Numbered from the stretch's first letter, positions 1-7,095 are shown. The stretch is 22,176 nucleotides of DNA from CAYRJA01 sp964424455 (GCA_964424455.1 CAYRJA010000046.1:1-22176), one strand, 5' to 3'. Notes: generated by a model not told the origin, from the sequence alone. Program-made: numbers and translations.

Positions 1-174
1 GCGGAATGACGAGTTCAGGCAATATCTCCTTAGAGTTTAGACCCGAAAGCCCTGTAGGATTACCCCACGGATAGCTCCTTTGAGGCAAAAGTAGTTAAAT
101 TGTGAGAAGTTCTCAGAGTTATATACGAGACAATAACTCTTGCGGATTGAAGTTGTATTTTTTTACCCCTGCTG

Positions 175-197
175 GCGCAAGTGTTTTTCACTTGTGC
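175..197. repeat. Intergenic hairpin, GCGCAAGTG stem
   Basis: GCGCAAGTG (175-183) pairs with CACTTGTGC (189-197) around a TTTTT loop; the single non-Watson-Crick position is a G-U pair in RNA. It resembles small intergenic hairpin repeats of Bacteroidota, but only one copy is seen here, so repeat status is inferred. Confidence 0.45.
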
Positions 198-343
198 TTT
201 GTCCCAGTGGGGTGGGGGTTACAATTCTTGCGAACACCGTATTATTTAATCAAAGAGGTTTTCTCACTAAAACAAACTATACTTATTCAAAGAATAAATC
301 CACTAAGGATAAAATGAGAGTACAAAAAGGAAACAAATAGCGC

Positions 344-382
344 TTTGTGACCTCCGTGAAATACTCCGTGTTCTTTGTGGTT
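344..382 (+). repeat. Degenerate dispersed repeat, TTTGTG family, copy 1
   Basis: These 39 bases align without gaps to the minus strand of 2816-2854, about 30 of 39 identical, ending in the shared CTTTGTGGTT. It has an internal near-periodic pattern (TTTGTG, CCGTG, CCGTG, TTTGTG). It lies between trpC and the window start and does not encode protein. Confidence 0.5.
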
Positions 383-391
383 AAAATTTTC

Positions 392-1189
392 TCATTTATT
401 TAAAAGAATTTCCAGTTGATGGATAAACTTTTTTGCTGCTTTATCCGGACGGCTTTCTTTCATAAAATGTTCTCCAATCAGAAATCCGTTGAAACCCTCT
501 TGCTTTAGTTGTGCCACCGTTTCAGGATTATTGATTCCGCTCTCGGCAATTTTCAAAACATCCTTTGGTAATTTTTTCGACAGTGTTACAGACTGCTCAA
601 TATTTACTTCAAATGTTTTAAGGTTGCGGTTGTTGATGCCAATATGCTGAATGGAAGAATCAAATTTTTCTAATTCACTTTCATCATGAATTTCGAGCAG
701 CACTTCCATTCCGAGAGAAGAAGCAAGAGCAGAAAGGTTTTTGATTTCGTTTTTGTTTAGCACAGCAGCAATCAGCAGAATGACATCCGCGCCAATAGAC
801 TTTGCTTCAATCACCTGATATTTATCCACCATAAAATCTTTGCGGAGAATGGGACAGTAATTGTAATTGCGCGCTTCGCTCAAATCTTTGCTGCTGCCGC
901 CGAAAAAGTTGGAATCAGTTAAAACGGAAAGAGCGGAAGCGCCCGCCTGCATGTAGCCGATGGTTGTTTTCTCAATGGACGAGTATGGATTAATATTCCC
1001 CTTCGATGGAGATTTGCGTTTGAACTCGGCAATGATTCCTGTTTTGTCGGGAAGCAGTAAATATTTTTTCAGTGAAACAGCCGGTGTTTTAAAGTAAATG
1101 CTTCGCTCCAGCAACTTCACAGGGTAGAGTGATTTTTGTTCCTCCACTTCTTTTCGTTTGTGAGCGATAATTGTATCGAGTATGTTCAT
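392..1189 (-). CDS. trpC: Indole-3-glycerol-phosphate synthase
   Basis: TrpC closes the indole ring, converting carboxyphenylaminodeoxyribulose phosphate to indole-3-glycerol phosphate in the cytoplasm. The 265-residue protein is a single (beta/alpha)8 barrel of normal length for a stand-alone TrpC, with no fused TrpF domain. Visible family motifs are IIAEFKRKSPSKG (E55, K57), LRKDF (K117), LLEIH (E166), INNRNL (N186, R188) and IAESGI (S217), which correspond to the catalytic and phosphate-binding residues of the family. Its ATG overlaps the trpD stop by four bases (ATGA, 1186-1189), a mark of translational coupling. It is the last gene of the operon seen here. One TGTTACAG octamer lies inside it (584-591). 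Confidence 0.97.
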   Translation of the reverse strand: MNILDTIIAHKRKEVEEQKSLYPVKLLERSIYFKTPAVSLKKYLLLPDKTGIIAEFKRKSPSKGNINPYSSIEKTTIGYMQAGASALSVLTDSNFFGGSSKDLSEARNYNYCPILRKDFMVDKYQVIEAKSIGADVILLIAAVLNKNEIKNLSALASSLGMEVLLEIHDESELEKFDSSIQHIGINNRNLKTFEVNIEQSVTLSKKLPKDVLKIAESGINNPETVAQLKQEGFNGFLIGEHFMKESRPDKAAKKFIHQLEILLNK

Positions 1190-2169
1190 GCTACTAAATT
1201 CTTGAATGTCTTTAATGCTTTGCCTGATGTAAGCGATTCTGTGGCTTTCACTTTACAGTCGGCAAAACTTAATTTATTTTCCACACACTGAATTGCCATT
1301 GCGGCATTGGCAACCACGGCATTGTTCTGTGCAGTTGTTCCTTTCCCTTCGAGAATGTTCATGAATATGCTTGCGGAAGATGCTACCGTATCTCCTCCGA
1401 AAAGTGATTCGGGTGTGTTGCTCTCAAATTCTAAATCTTCCGGCGACAATAATGCTTCGCCTTTATTGGAGTAACACTTCATGATTCCGGTTAAAGAAAT
1501 TTCATCATAGCCATCGAGCGTATGAATTACTGTGTAAGAAAAATCACCTTGCTGTAACAGATAATGATATAATCTTGCCAGTTCCAAACTGAAAACTCCC
1601 GTGAACCGGTATTGTGGTTTTGCCGGATTCACTAACGGACCCAGCATATTGAAAAAAGTTTTCATGCCCAACTGCCTGCGCACCTGCGCCACATGTTTCA
1701 GCGCGGGATGAAAAAGCGGAGCATGAAGAAAACAAATGTTGTACTGCTCCAACTGTTTCTTTAATACATCTGTGTCATTCGTAAACTTGTAACCAAAATA
1801 CTCCATCACATTAGAAGAGCCGCTGGCGGAAGACACGCCGTAGTTGCCGTGCTTGGCTACTTTATATCCTGCCCCTGCCACAATAAAAGCAGCAAGGGTA
1901 GAAATGTTAAAAGTATTTTTCCCGTCGCCGCCGGTGCCGCATAAATCTATTACCGGCATTTCTGTGTTGAACGGAATACAAAGTTCGAGCAGCGCATCGC
2001 GGAAACCGGTTAGCTCATCGAGTGAAATGGGGCGCATCATCAGCACGGTTAGTAAGGAGGCAATGTGTGATTCGTTCTGCTCTCCGGCGCCGATGCTCCG
2101 CATCAGGTCATACGCCTGCTGCTGTGACAGCGTGTTCAGTTCAAGTAAATTATTCAGGGTTGTTTTCAT
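1186..2169 (-). CDS. trpD: Anthranilate phosphoribosyltransferase
   Basis: TrpD transfers phosphoribose from PRPP to anthranilate. The 327-residue protein has the PRPP-binding CGTGGDGKNTFNIST block (77-91) and KHGNYGVSS (106-114), where many other phyla have KHGNRSVSS. It is a free-standing enzyme, not fused to TrpG. Both junctions are four-base ATGA overlaps: its start with the trpG stop (2166-2169) and its stop with the trpC start (1186-1189), so the three genes are almost certainly translated from one message. A CTGTAACAG site at 1552-1560 encodes Leu-Gln in the sense direction. Confidence 0.97.
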   Translation of the reverse strand: MKTTLNNLLELNTLSQQQAYDLMRSIGAGEQNESHIASLLTVLMMRPISLDELTGFRDALLELCIPFNTEMPVIDLCGTGGDGKNTFNISTLAAFIVAGAGYKVAKHGNYGVSSASGSSNVMEYFGYKFTNDTDVLKKQLEQYNICFLHAPLFHPALKHVAQVRRQLGMKTFFNMLGPLVNPAKPQYRFTGVFSLELARLYHYLLQQGDFSYTVIHTLDGYDEISLTGIMKCYSNKGEALLSPEDLEFESNTPESLFGGDTVASSASIFMNILEGKGTTAQNNAVVANAAMAIQCVENKLSFADCKVKATESLTSGKALKTFKNLVA

Positions 2170-2741
2170 TTGTGATTGAGCCAGTTGCTGATTAATGTTT
2201 TTGCATTTTCCGTCATCACTGATTCAGGGTGGAACTGCACGCCCCGGATGTCATACTTTTTATGTGTAACAGCCATGATGAGGTTGTTTTCATCTGTTGC
2301 AGTTATTTTCAGATCAGGAGATAAACTATTTTCATCAATCACCCAGGAGTGATACCTGCCGGCTTTGAAGGTGGCAGGTATATTTTTGAAGAGATAATCT
2401 TCCATATCTGTAACACGAATATCGGATGCCACGCCATGGTAAACAGTAGATAGATTTTTCAGCTTGCTGCCAAACACTTCTCCAATCGCCTGATGACCGA
2501 GGCAAACGCCGAGCATCGGTTTCCTGCCTGCATATTCTTTAATGATTGCATTCATCTTGCCGGCTTCTTCGGGAATGCCGGGACCGGGAGAGAAAACAAT
2601 TTTATCATAAGTTTCCGGCTCTACCATTTTAACTTCATCGTTTCTCAATACTGTAACAGCCACCTCGCCACACATCTTCAACAGGTGAACGAGGTTGTAA
2701 GTAAACGAATCGTAATTGTCTATGACTAAAATCTTTTTCAT
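2166..2741 (-). CDS. trpG: Anthranilate synthase glutamine amidotransferase subunit
   Basis: TrpG is the class I glutaminase that feeds ammonia to TrpE. The 191-residue protein begins MKKILVIDNYDSFTYNL, carries the nucleophile in GVCLGHQ (C80) and completes the triad in FHPES (H171, E173). Length is normal for a stand-alone TrpG; a pabA role in folate synthesis is also possible, as this subunit is often shared. Its first 11 codons are an exact copy of a sequence at 2949-2982 immediately after trpE. Reading on from that upstream copy stops after 38 codons, so the intact gene starts at 2741, after a 245-bp gap. No Shine-Dalgarno sequence precedes the start. Two octamers lie inside (2408-2415, 2651-2658). 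Confidence 0.96.
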   Translation of the reverse strand: MKKILVIDNYDSFTYNLVHLLKMCGEVAVTVLRNDEVKMVEPETYDKIVFSPGPGIPEEAGKMNAIIKEYAGRKPMLGVCLGHQAIGEVFGSKLKNLSTVYHGVASDIRVTDMEDYLFKNIPATFKAGRYHSWVIDENSLSPDLKITATDENNLIMAVTHKKYDIRGVQFHPESVMTENAKTLISNWLNHK

Positions 2742-2815
2742 ATAATTGGTTTAACTACAAAGAATACAATGTGAAATGAAGTTTGAACAAATATCTCTTT
2801 GCAATAGAAAAAAGA

Positions 2816-2854
2816 AACCACAAAGGACACTAAGGTTTGCACAAAGGGCACAAA
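2816..2854 (-). repeat. Degenerate dispersed repeat, TTTGTG family, copy 2
   Basis: Read on the minus strand this matches 344-382 at about 30 of 39 positions and ends in CTTTGTGGTT. A further partial echo, CTTTGTAGTTAAA, lies on the same strand just before the trpG start (2750-2762). It is part of the segment inserted between the two copies of the trpG start. Confidence 0.5.
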
Positions 2855-2865
2855 ATCTTTTCGTT

Positions 2866-2982
2866 TCACAGAGCATTTTTTTGCGTAGCTTGGAATATCT
2901 GCAACTGTAACACCGCAAAGTCCTCTGCGAGAGACTTTGCGGGGACAAAATCGTAATTGTCTATGACTAAAATCTTTTTCAT
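2866..2982 (-). pseudogene. Displaced trpG start, 38-codon remnant ORF
   Basis: This short reading frame begins four bases after the trpE stop, with the same 11 codons as trpG. It then runs into the inserted repeat and ends at TGA (2866-2868). It is best read as the former trpG start, cut off from the rest of the gene by the insert. It might still be translated by ribosomes leaving trpE, ending about 125 bases before the working trpG start. Confidence 0.55.
2898..2946 (-). repeat. 49-bp hairpin repeat, copy 1
   Basis: On the minus strand this is 48 of 49 identical to 17084-17132. It contains a hairpin, GCAAAGT-CTCT around CGC closed by AGAG-(G)-ACTTTGC with one bulged G, followed by GTGTTACAGTTGCAGA, which includes a TGTTACAG octamer. 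The one difference between copies (A here, G in the other) turns an A-U pair into G-U, so the RNA stem is kept. Confidence 0.8.
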
Positions 2983-2986
2983 CATT

Positions 2987-4384
2987 CTATGTTTTTACTG
3001 CCATTTCAATCGCATCTCTCAACGCTTTCAATTTATTATTCACTTCTTCTAATTCAGATTCGGGTTTGGAAACTGCCACTACTCCCGCTCCCGCCTGAAA
3101 ATGAAGTTTATTTTCTTTACTCAGAAAGGTACGAATGGTAATCGCAGTATTAATGTCTCCGTTAAACCCGATAAATCCGATACAACCGCCATAAAATCCT
3201 CGCGGATGATTCTCGTACTTTGTAATCAGTTCAATGGCTTTATGCTTGGGAGCACCGGAAAGTGTACCTGCCGGAAAAGTATCTGCAATCAACTGTAACG
3301 GATTAAAAGGTTTTCTAATTTTACCTGTTACTTCGGAAACAAGATGAATCACATGCGAATAGAAATGTATCTCCTTGTAACGCTCTACTGTAACACTATC
3401 CGAATGTTTGCTTAAATCATTTCTTGCTAAATCCACCAACATCACATGCTCTGCATTTTCTTTCGGATCTGCGGCAAGTTGCTCCGCTAACTCCTTATCA
3501 AGTTTATCGTTTCCGGTTCTGCGGAAAGTGCCGGCAATGGGATTGATTTTTACCACATCATTTTTCACGACTAACTGCGCCTCCGGAGAAGAACCGAAAA
3601 TATGGAAGTTGCCGTAGTCGAAGTAAAACAGATAAGGAGAGGGATTGATGGAGCGCAAAGCCCGGTAAACATTCATATCATCACCTGTGAATTTCCTGGT
3701 AAACCTTCTTGACAATACAATCTGAAAAATATCTCCTCTGTAACAATGAGCAATTCCTTTTTTTACCATTTCAAGAAATGAGGTGTTATCTGTTTTCGCT
3801 TCTTCTTTCTCTTTTATTTTAAACGGATATGCGGGAACATTTTTGTTACGAATCAATGACAGCACTTTTTCTCTTGCAGAAGATTCTCCTTCCGGAATGT
3901 TTTCATAAACAATCAGTTCATCTTTAAAATGATTGAAGGCAATGATAAAACGAAAGAAAGTGAACCACAATTCAGGAATTTCATTCTGTAATCTATTCAT
4001 TTCATATTTATCAAACCTCTTCACCGCATTGAATCCTACATAGCCGAATAATCCGTTGGCGATGGTTTCAAGTTTGTTCTTTTCTTCAAAGGATGAACTG
4101 AATGTTTGGAAGAGTTGAAAGAGATTATTGTCTGCAAGAGAAAATTTTTGGAGTGTGCGCTTATAGGGCTGAATGATTACCTCATCATTTTCCACACGGA
4201 AAGAAGCCAATGGGTCAAAGCAGATAAAAGAATAACTGTTATCGGCATTATGATAATCAGCGCTCTCTAACAGCACGGTGTTGTATGACGCATCGCGCAG
4301 TTTTAGATAAATACTTACGGGAGTGTAGGTATCGGCTTGCAGCCGCAGCGACTGAGTACTGTATTTTAGTTTTTTCATTTCCAT
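2987..4384 (-). CDS. trpE: Anthranilate synthase component I
   Basis: TrpE makes anthranilate from chorismate with ammonia supplied by TrpG; it is the committed step of tryptophan synthesis. The 465-residue protein has the N-terminal LLES motif (38-41), linked in this family to tryptophan feedback binding. The chorismate-binding domain follows with INPSPYLFY (246-254), IAGTFRRTG (283-291), DLARND (318-323), GTLSGAPK (373-380) and AGAGVVAVS (431-439). The LLES motif and the trp setting favour TrpE over PabB. The start at 4384 lies seven bases past the leader terminator; a second ATG two codons later could also be used. The gene ends with TAG four bases before the displaced trpG start. Confidence 0.96.
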   Translation of the reverse strand: MEMKKLKYSTQSLRLQADTYTPVSIYLKLRDASYNTVLLESADYHNADNSYSFICFDPLASFRVENDEVIIQPYKRTLQKFSLADNNLFQLFQTFSSSFEEKNKLETIANGLFGYVGFNAVKRFDKYEMNRLQNEIPELWFTFFRFIIAFNHFKDELIVYENIPEGESSAREKVLSLIRNKNVPAYPFKIKEKEEAKTDNTSFLEMVKKGIAHCYRGDIFQIVLSRRFTRKFTGDDMNVYRALRSINPSPYLFYFDYGNFHIFGSSPEAQLVVKNDVVKINPIAGTFRRTGNDKLDKELAEQLAADPKENAEHVMLVDLARNDLSKHSDSVTVERYKEIHFYSHVIHLVSEVTGKIRKPFNPLQLIADTFPAGTLSGAPKHKAIELITKYENHPRGFYGGCIGFIGFNGDINTAITIRTFLSKENKLHFQAGAGVVAVSKPESELEEVNNKLKALRDAIEMAVKT

Positions 4385-4390
4385 AAAATT

Positions 4391-4418
4391 AAAAAGCCCA
4401 CTGTAACAGCGGGCTTTT
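4391..4418 (-). terminator. trp leader intrinsic terminator
   Basis: On the minus strand AAAAGCCCGCTG pairs with CAGTGGGCTTTT around a three-base TTA loop, a 12-bp stem with one G-U pair, running into a T-rich tract. It ends only a few bases before trpE, so it can control the operon only if it is conditional. The tip of the hairpin is CTGTTACAG, the word repeated through the window. Confidence 0.9.
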
Positions 4419-4464
4419 AGTAATTTATCTTATGCTTTAGTTTCAGATAACAGCATAGCCCGCT
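4408..4464 (-). promoter_or_regulatory. trp antiterminator structure
   Basis: AGCGGGCT in the leader (4457-4464) is the exact complement of AGCCCGCT (4408-4415), the 5-prime arm of the terminator, and ATGCT just after it can pair with AGCAT further on. The two structures exclude each other. The first arm lies about 18 bases past the Trp codons: a ribosome stalled there leaves it free, and a ribosome at the leader stop would cover it. This is the classic arrangement of trp attenuation; it is read from sequence and not tested. Confidence 0.82.
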
Positions 4465-4514
4465 CCAATTTTTGTTGCGTGCCACCATCCGTTATGCGAA
4501 GTGAATTGTTTCAT
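4443..4514 (-). CDS. trpL: trp operon leader peptide (23 residues)
   Basis: This small ORF of 23 codons and a TGA stop starts with MKQFTSHNGWWHATK and carries two adjacent Trp codons at positions 10 and 11 (4482-4487). It sits between a candidate promoter and the terminator before trpE. Its codons 18-20 supply the antiterminator arm. When charged tRNA-Trp is scarce, ribosomes should stall at the Trp pair and let trpE be transcribed. The peptide itself probably has no other function. Evidence is the Trp pair, the position and the matching RNA structures; no homology search was possible. Confidence 0.85.
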   Translation of the reverse strand: MKQFTSHNGWWHATKIGAGYAVI

Positions 4515-4522
4515 TAATGGGT

Positions 4523-4554
4523 CAAAAGAAGAAAATTATATTGAAGGATACAAA
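4523..4554 (-). promoter_or_regulatory. Candidate trp promoter
   Basis: On the minus strand TTTG (4551-4554) is followed after 20 bases by TTCTTTTG (4523-4530), which matches the Bacteroidota -7 box TAnnTTTG except at the second base. It would start transcription a few bases before the leader ATG at 4514. Confidence 0.45.
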
Positions 4555-4647
4555 TATTTTCGATTGAATAATTTCTTCCTTTCCGTTTAATGATTCATTT
4601 ATGCTCACCTTTTCGTTTGCAAACAGCAACTTCTCAGAAACCTAATA

Positions 4648-4665
4648 AAATTCCTATCAGGATTT
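4648..4665 (-). terminator. Weak terminator at the end of the lyase gene
   Basis: AAATCCT and AGGAATTT form a 7-bp stem with one bulged A around the TGA stop region, followed by TTATT. It is short, so some read-through into the trp leader is likely. Confidence 0.3.
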
Positions 4666-6045
4666 CTTAAATTTCGCCTGAAAGAAGCGGAGATACTTAG
4701 GTTCGTAAACCATTTTAAGTCCGCGAATTTTTTTCCGGTTCTCGAAAACTTCTACCACACTTTCCGCTACCACATCAATATGTGCCTGAGTATAAACACG
4801 GCGCGGAACAGTCAGCCGCACCAATTCCAGATTGGGATAATAATGGTCTCCGGTATCTTTATTTCTTCCTGCTGATACGATACCGCGCTCCATAGTGCGC
4901 ACACCGCTGTCTAAATAAATTTCAGCAGCAAGGGTTTGTGCGGGGAACTGGTCTTGTTTCAGTTGAGGCAGAAATCTTTTTGCATCAAGGAAAATTCCAT
5001 GCCCGCCTATAGGCACTACTATTGGAACCTTTGCCTGTAACAGTTTTTTGCCGAGATATTCCACCTGACCTACCCGTGCCCGAATGTGATCGTCGTCAAC
5101 CGATTCTGTAATACCGATAGCCATTGCTTCCATATCACGCCCCGCAAGACCTCCGTAAGTGTGCAGTCCTTCATAAACCACTACCATGTTTCTGGCTTCT
5201 TCATAGAGAGATTTATCATTCGTTGCCAGAAATCCGCCAATGTTTACCAATGCATCTTTCTTAGCGCTCATAGTAGCACCATCGGTAAGTGAGCAGATTT
5301 CTTTTACAATAGAGCGAACGGATTTGTTCTGATATCCTTTTTCGCGCTTCTTAATAAACCATGCGTTTTCTGCGACACGAGTCATATCGTGAATAATCAG
5401 TATGCCGTATTTTTTAGTGAGTTTGCGAAGTTCTTTCAGATTCTCCATGGAAATGGGCTGTCCGCCAGCCATGTTTACCGAAGTGGCAATAGAGATACAG
5501 GGAATCTTCTTAGCGCCATACAATTTAATAAGCGCTTCTAATTTTTCGATATTCACATTTCCCTTGAAAGGGTGTTCGCTTGTGGCATCGTGTGCTTCAT
5601 CAATAATAATATCAGTAAAAGTTCCGCCTGAAAGTTCCTGGTGAAGCCGTGTGGTGGTAAAGTACATATTGCCCGGTACTATATCGCCCTGCTTAATCAG
5701 TATTCTAAAAATAATGTTCTCGGCGCCGCGCCCTTGGTGAGTAGGAACAACATACTGATAACCATAATATTTTTTTACGGCATCTTCAAGGTTGTAAAAA
5801 TTTTCACTTCCTGCATACGCTTCATCGCCAAGCATCATGCCTGCCCACTGCCTGTCGCTCATGGCAGAAGTGCCGCTGTCGGTCAGCAAATCAATATACA
5901 CATCTTTGGAGCGAAGCAGAAAAGTGTTGTAGCCCGCCTGTTCCAGCGCCCTCGCTCTTTCTTCGCGGGTGGTCATGCGCAGCAGTTCCACCATTTTGAT
6001 TTTATAGGGTTCCGCCCAGGAGCGGCGTTTGTTTTGTTTAGCCAT
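4657..6045 (-). CDS. tpl: Tyrosine phenol-lyase-like PLP lyase
   Basis: A PLP-dependent beta-eliminating lyase of 462 residues. Tyrosine phenol-lyase splits tyrosine to phenol, pyruvate and ammonia; its sister tryptophanase does the same to tryptophan, giving indole. From memory of the Citrobacter freundii enzyme, its key residues map here at a constant offset of six: T130 (T124), D220 (D214), R223 (R217), PLP lysine K263 (K257 in SxKKD), R387 in VRTMERG (R381) and F454 in LRFF (F448). Tryptophanases have Ile and His at the last two, so the residues favour tyrosine phenol-lyase, although the trp operon next door would suggest tryptophanase. Length and the DLLTDSGT, THQGRGAE and MAGGQP blocks are normal. 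True specificity needs assay. It has its own promoter and lies upstream of the trp leader on the same strand. Confidence 0.85.
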   Translation of the reverse strand: MAKQNKRRSWAEPYKIKMVELLRMTTREERARALEQAGYNTFLLRSKDVYIDLLTDSGTSAMSDRQWAGMMLGDEAYAGSENFYNLEDAVKKYYGYQYVVPTHQGRGAENIIFRILIKQGDIVPGNMYFTTTRLHQELSGGTFTDIIIDEAHDATSEHPFKGNVNIEKLEALIKLYGAKKIPCISIATSVNMAGGQPISMENLKELRKLTKKYGILIIHDMTRVAENAWFIKKREKGYQNKSVRSIVKEICSLTDGATMSAKKDALVNIGGFLATNDKSLYEEARNMVVVYEGLHTYGGLAGRDMEAMAIGITESVDDDHIRARVGQVEYLGKKLLQAKVPIVVPIGGHGIFLDAKRFLPQLKQDQFPAQTLAAEIYLDSGVRTMERGIVSAGRNKDTGDHYYPNLELVRLTVPRRVYTQAHIDVVAESVVEVFENRKKIRGLKMVYEPKYLRFFQAKFKKS

Positions 6046-6067
6046 TGCAAATAAATTTTATGGGCGG

Positions 6068-6099
6068 CAAAGTTATCCGTGCATTAATAAAAAGTGAAA
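6068..6099 (-). promoter_or_regulatory. Promoter for the lyase gene
   Basis: On the minus strand a perfect TAnnTTTG box, TAACTTTG (6068-6075), lies 22 bases before the start codon; a TTTC at 6096-6099, 20 bases upstream, is a weak match to the -33 TTTG element. Confidence 0.55.
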
Positions 6100-6282
6100 T
6101 GATTTTAGTCAGAGATCAATACAGAAGAAAGTACAATATGAAAAATTATATCCAAGTGAAACAGCATTACATAGACGAATCGAAGAAGGGATTAACGAAG
6201 TAATTTTTATGTTATGTGCATATGCTGTTGTCTCCACGAAGTGATACAGTTTCAAGTTTGCAGAATGTTTCTTCAACGCTTC

Positions 6283-7095
6283 TCACCCAAGTGCCAATCG
6301 CATTTGTGATTCATTGATTTTGATTCTCTCTCTTGCAAGTTCGCAATACTCATGGCTGATGTCAATGCCGATATATTTTCTGCCGTGCTCAGCAGCAACT
6401 TTACAAGTTGTTCCACTTCCATTCATTGGGTCAAGAACAATATCGCCTTCGTTTGTCCATGAGAAAACATGGTCGCGAACCAACTCGCAAGGAAATGGTG
6501 CAGGATGTCCTTTCGCTTCTTGGTCTTCTTGTTTTTTTCCTACAACATATTCCCAAATATTGCCCGAAATTTTTTTGTCCTTAACTGGCTTCGCCATTTT
6601 TTCTCTTGACTGTTCGTTCTTAGAGTAATTCTTGTAGGTTGTTCCGTTTAATTCCAAACCTGCATGTAAGCAATCAACCATAATTGGGTTGTGAGTTTTC
6701 ACAACTCCTTTGCTTAACACAAACATGAATTCAAATTCGTTGTTGTATCGCTTGCGATAAATCTGCGGAATAGGATTTCGTTTTCTGAAAATCATTGTGT
6801 CGTGAAGATTGAAACCAATCTCTTTGAAGTAAAGAGCTTGCTTAAAACTTGTTCCTGTTTCGCTTCCTTCAATGGTTGCGTCAGCAACAACCCAAACGAC
6901 AACACCGCCCGGCTTTGTAATTCTGAAAAGTTCTTTTGCGATGTTCTCAAATGGAAACACAAAACCTTTGTAGTTACGCAAATCGTCATAGGGTGGTGAT
7001 GTTACAGTTAGGTCAACTAAATTGTCGGGAATGTTTTGCATTACCTCAACGCAGTTGCCTTCAATAATTTTGTTTATGAAATCATTCTCTACCAT
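6283..7095 (-). CDS. Type II DNA methyltransferase, HindIII-like system
   Basis: A 270-residue S-adenosylmethionine-dependent DNA methyltransferase with the catalytic motif first (TSPPYDDLRNY, 32-42) and the SAM-binding motif last (DPMNGSGTT, 222-230), the beta-class order. It is expected to protect the sites cut by the neighbouring endonuclease. As that enzyme looks like HindIII, whose partner makes N6-methyladenine in AAGCTT, the same mark is inferred; the TSPPY motif alone would also allow N4-methylcytosine. The gene starts six bases after the endonuclease stop, so the two share a message, with the endonuclease first. No controller (C) gene is seen. One octamer lies inside (7000-7007). Confidence 0.88.
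   Translation of the reverse strand: MVENDFINKIIEGNCVEVMQNIPDNLVDLTVTSPPYDDLRNYKGFVFPFENIAKELFRITKPGGVVVWVVADATIEGSETGTSFKQALYFKEIGFNLHDTMIFRKRNPIPQIYRKRYNNEFEFMFVLSKGVVKTHNPIMVDCLHAGLELNGTTYKNYSKNEQSREKMAKPVKDKKISGNIWEYVVGKKQEDQEAKGHPAPFPCELVRDHVFSWTNEGDIVLDPMNGSGTTCKVAAEHGRKYIGIDISHEYCELARERIKINESQMRLALG

Larger units (their letters stand above)
1..391. other. Non-coding stretch downstream of trpC
   Basis: No convincing gene is seen on either strand. It holds an 8-bp stem with a 10-base loop (115-122 pairing with 133-140), a stronger hairpin at 175-197, and a degenerate dispersed repeat at 344-382. Neither hairpin is followed by a clean T-run on the trp strand, so I do not call a terminator for the trp operon. 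Neither trpF, trpB nor trpA follows trpC here. Confidence 0.6.
2708..2982 (-). mobile_element. Insert in trpG start with 34-bp direct repeats
   Basis: The 34 bases at 2708-2741 (11 codons of trpG plus one base) are repeated exactly at 2949-2982. Between them lie 207 bp (2742-2948) that hold two dispersed repeats, 2816-2854 and 2898-2946, and no gene. The outer copy starts four bases after the trpE stop. The simplest reading is that a repeat-bearing segment entered the start of trpG with a long target duplication, so an intact trpG survived. A 34-bp duplication is long for ordinary transposition; break repair or slippage is equally possible. No transposase and no clear terminal inverted repeats are seen. 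Confidence 0.6.

Noticed and set aside
102..340. Two overlapping plus-strand frames of 66-71 codons
   Set aside because: They cover a hairpin and low-complexity intergenic DNA, show no recognisable protein pattern and have no promoter; they overlap each other in different frames.
2751..2948. 65-codon minus-strand frame between trpE and trpG
   Set aside because: It is made of the two dispersed repeats inside the trpG insert and has no protein-like features.
4615..4624. Perfect 10-bp palindrome GTTTGCAAAC between the lyase and trp genes
   Set aside because: It could be an operator, but it is short, occurs once near a regulated promoter and is not at a position that clearly controls either gene.
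6130..6202. Short plus-strand frame of about 21 codons beginning MKNYIQVKQ
   Set aside because: It is very short, lies in the spacer between the lyase promoter and the R-M unit, and shows no conserved feature.
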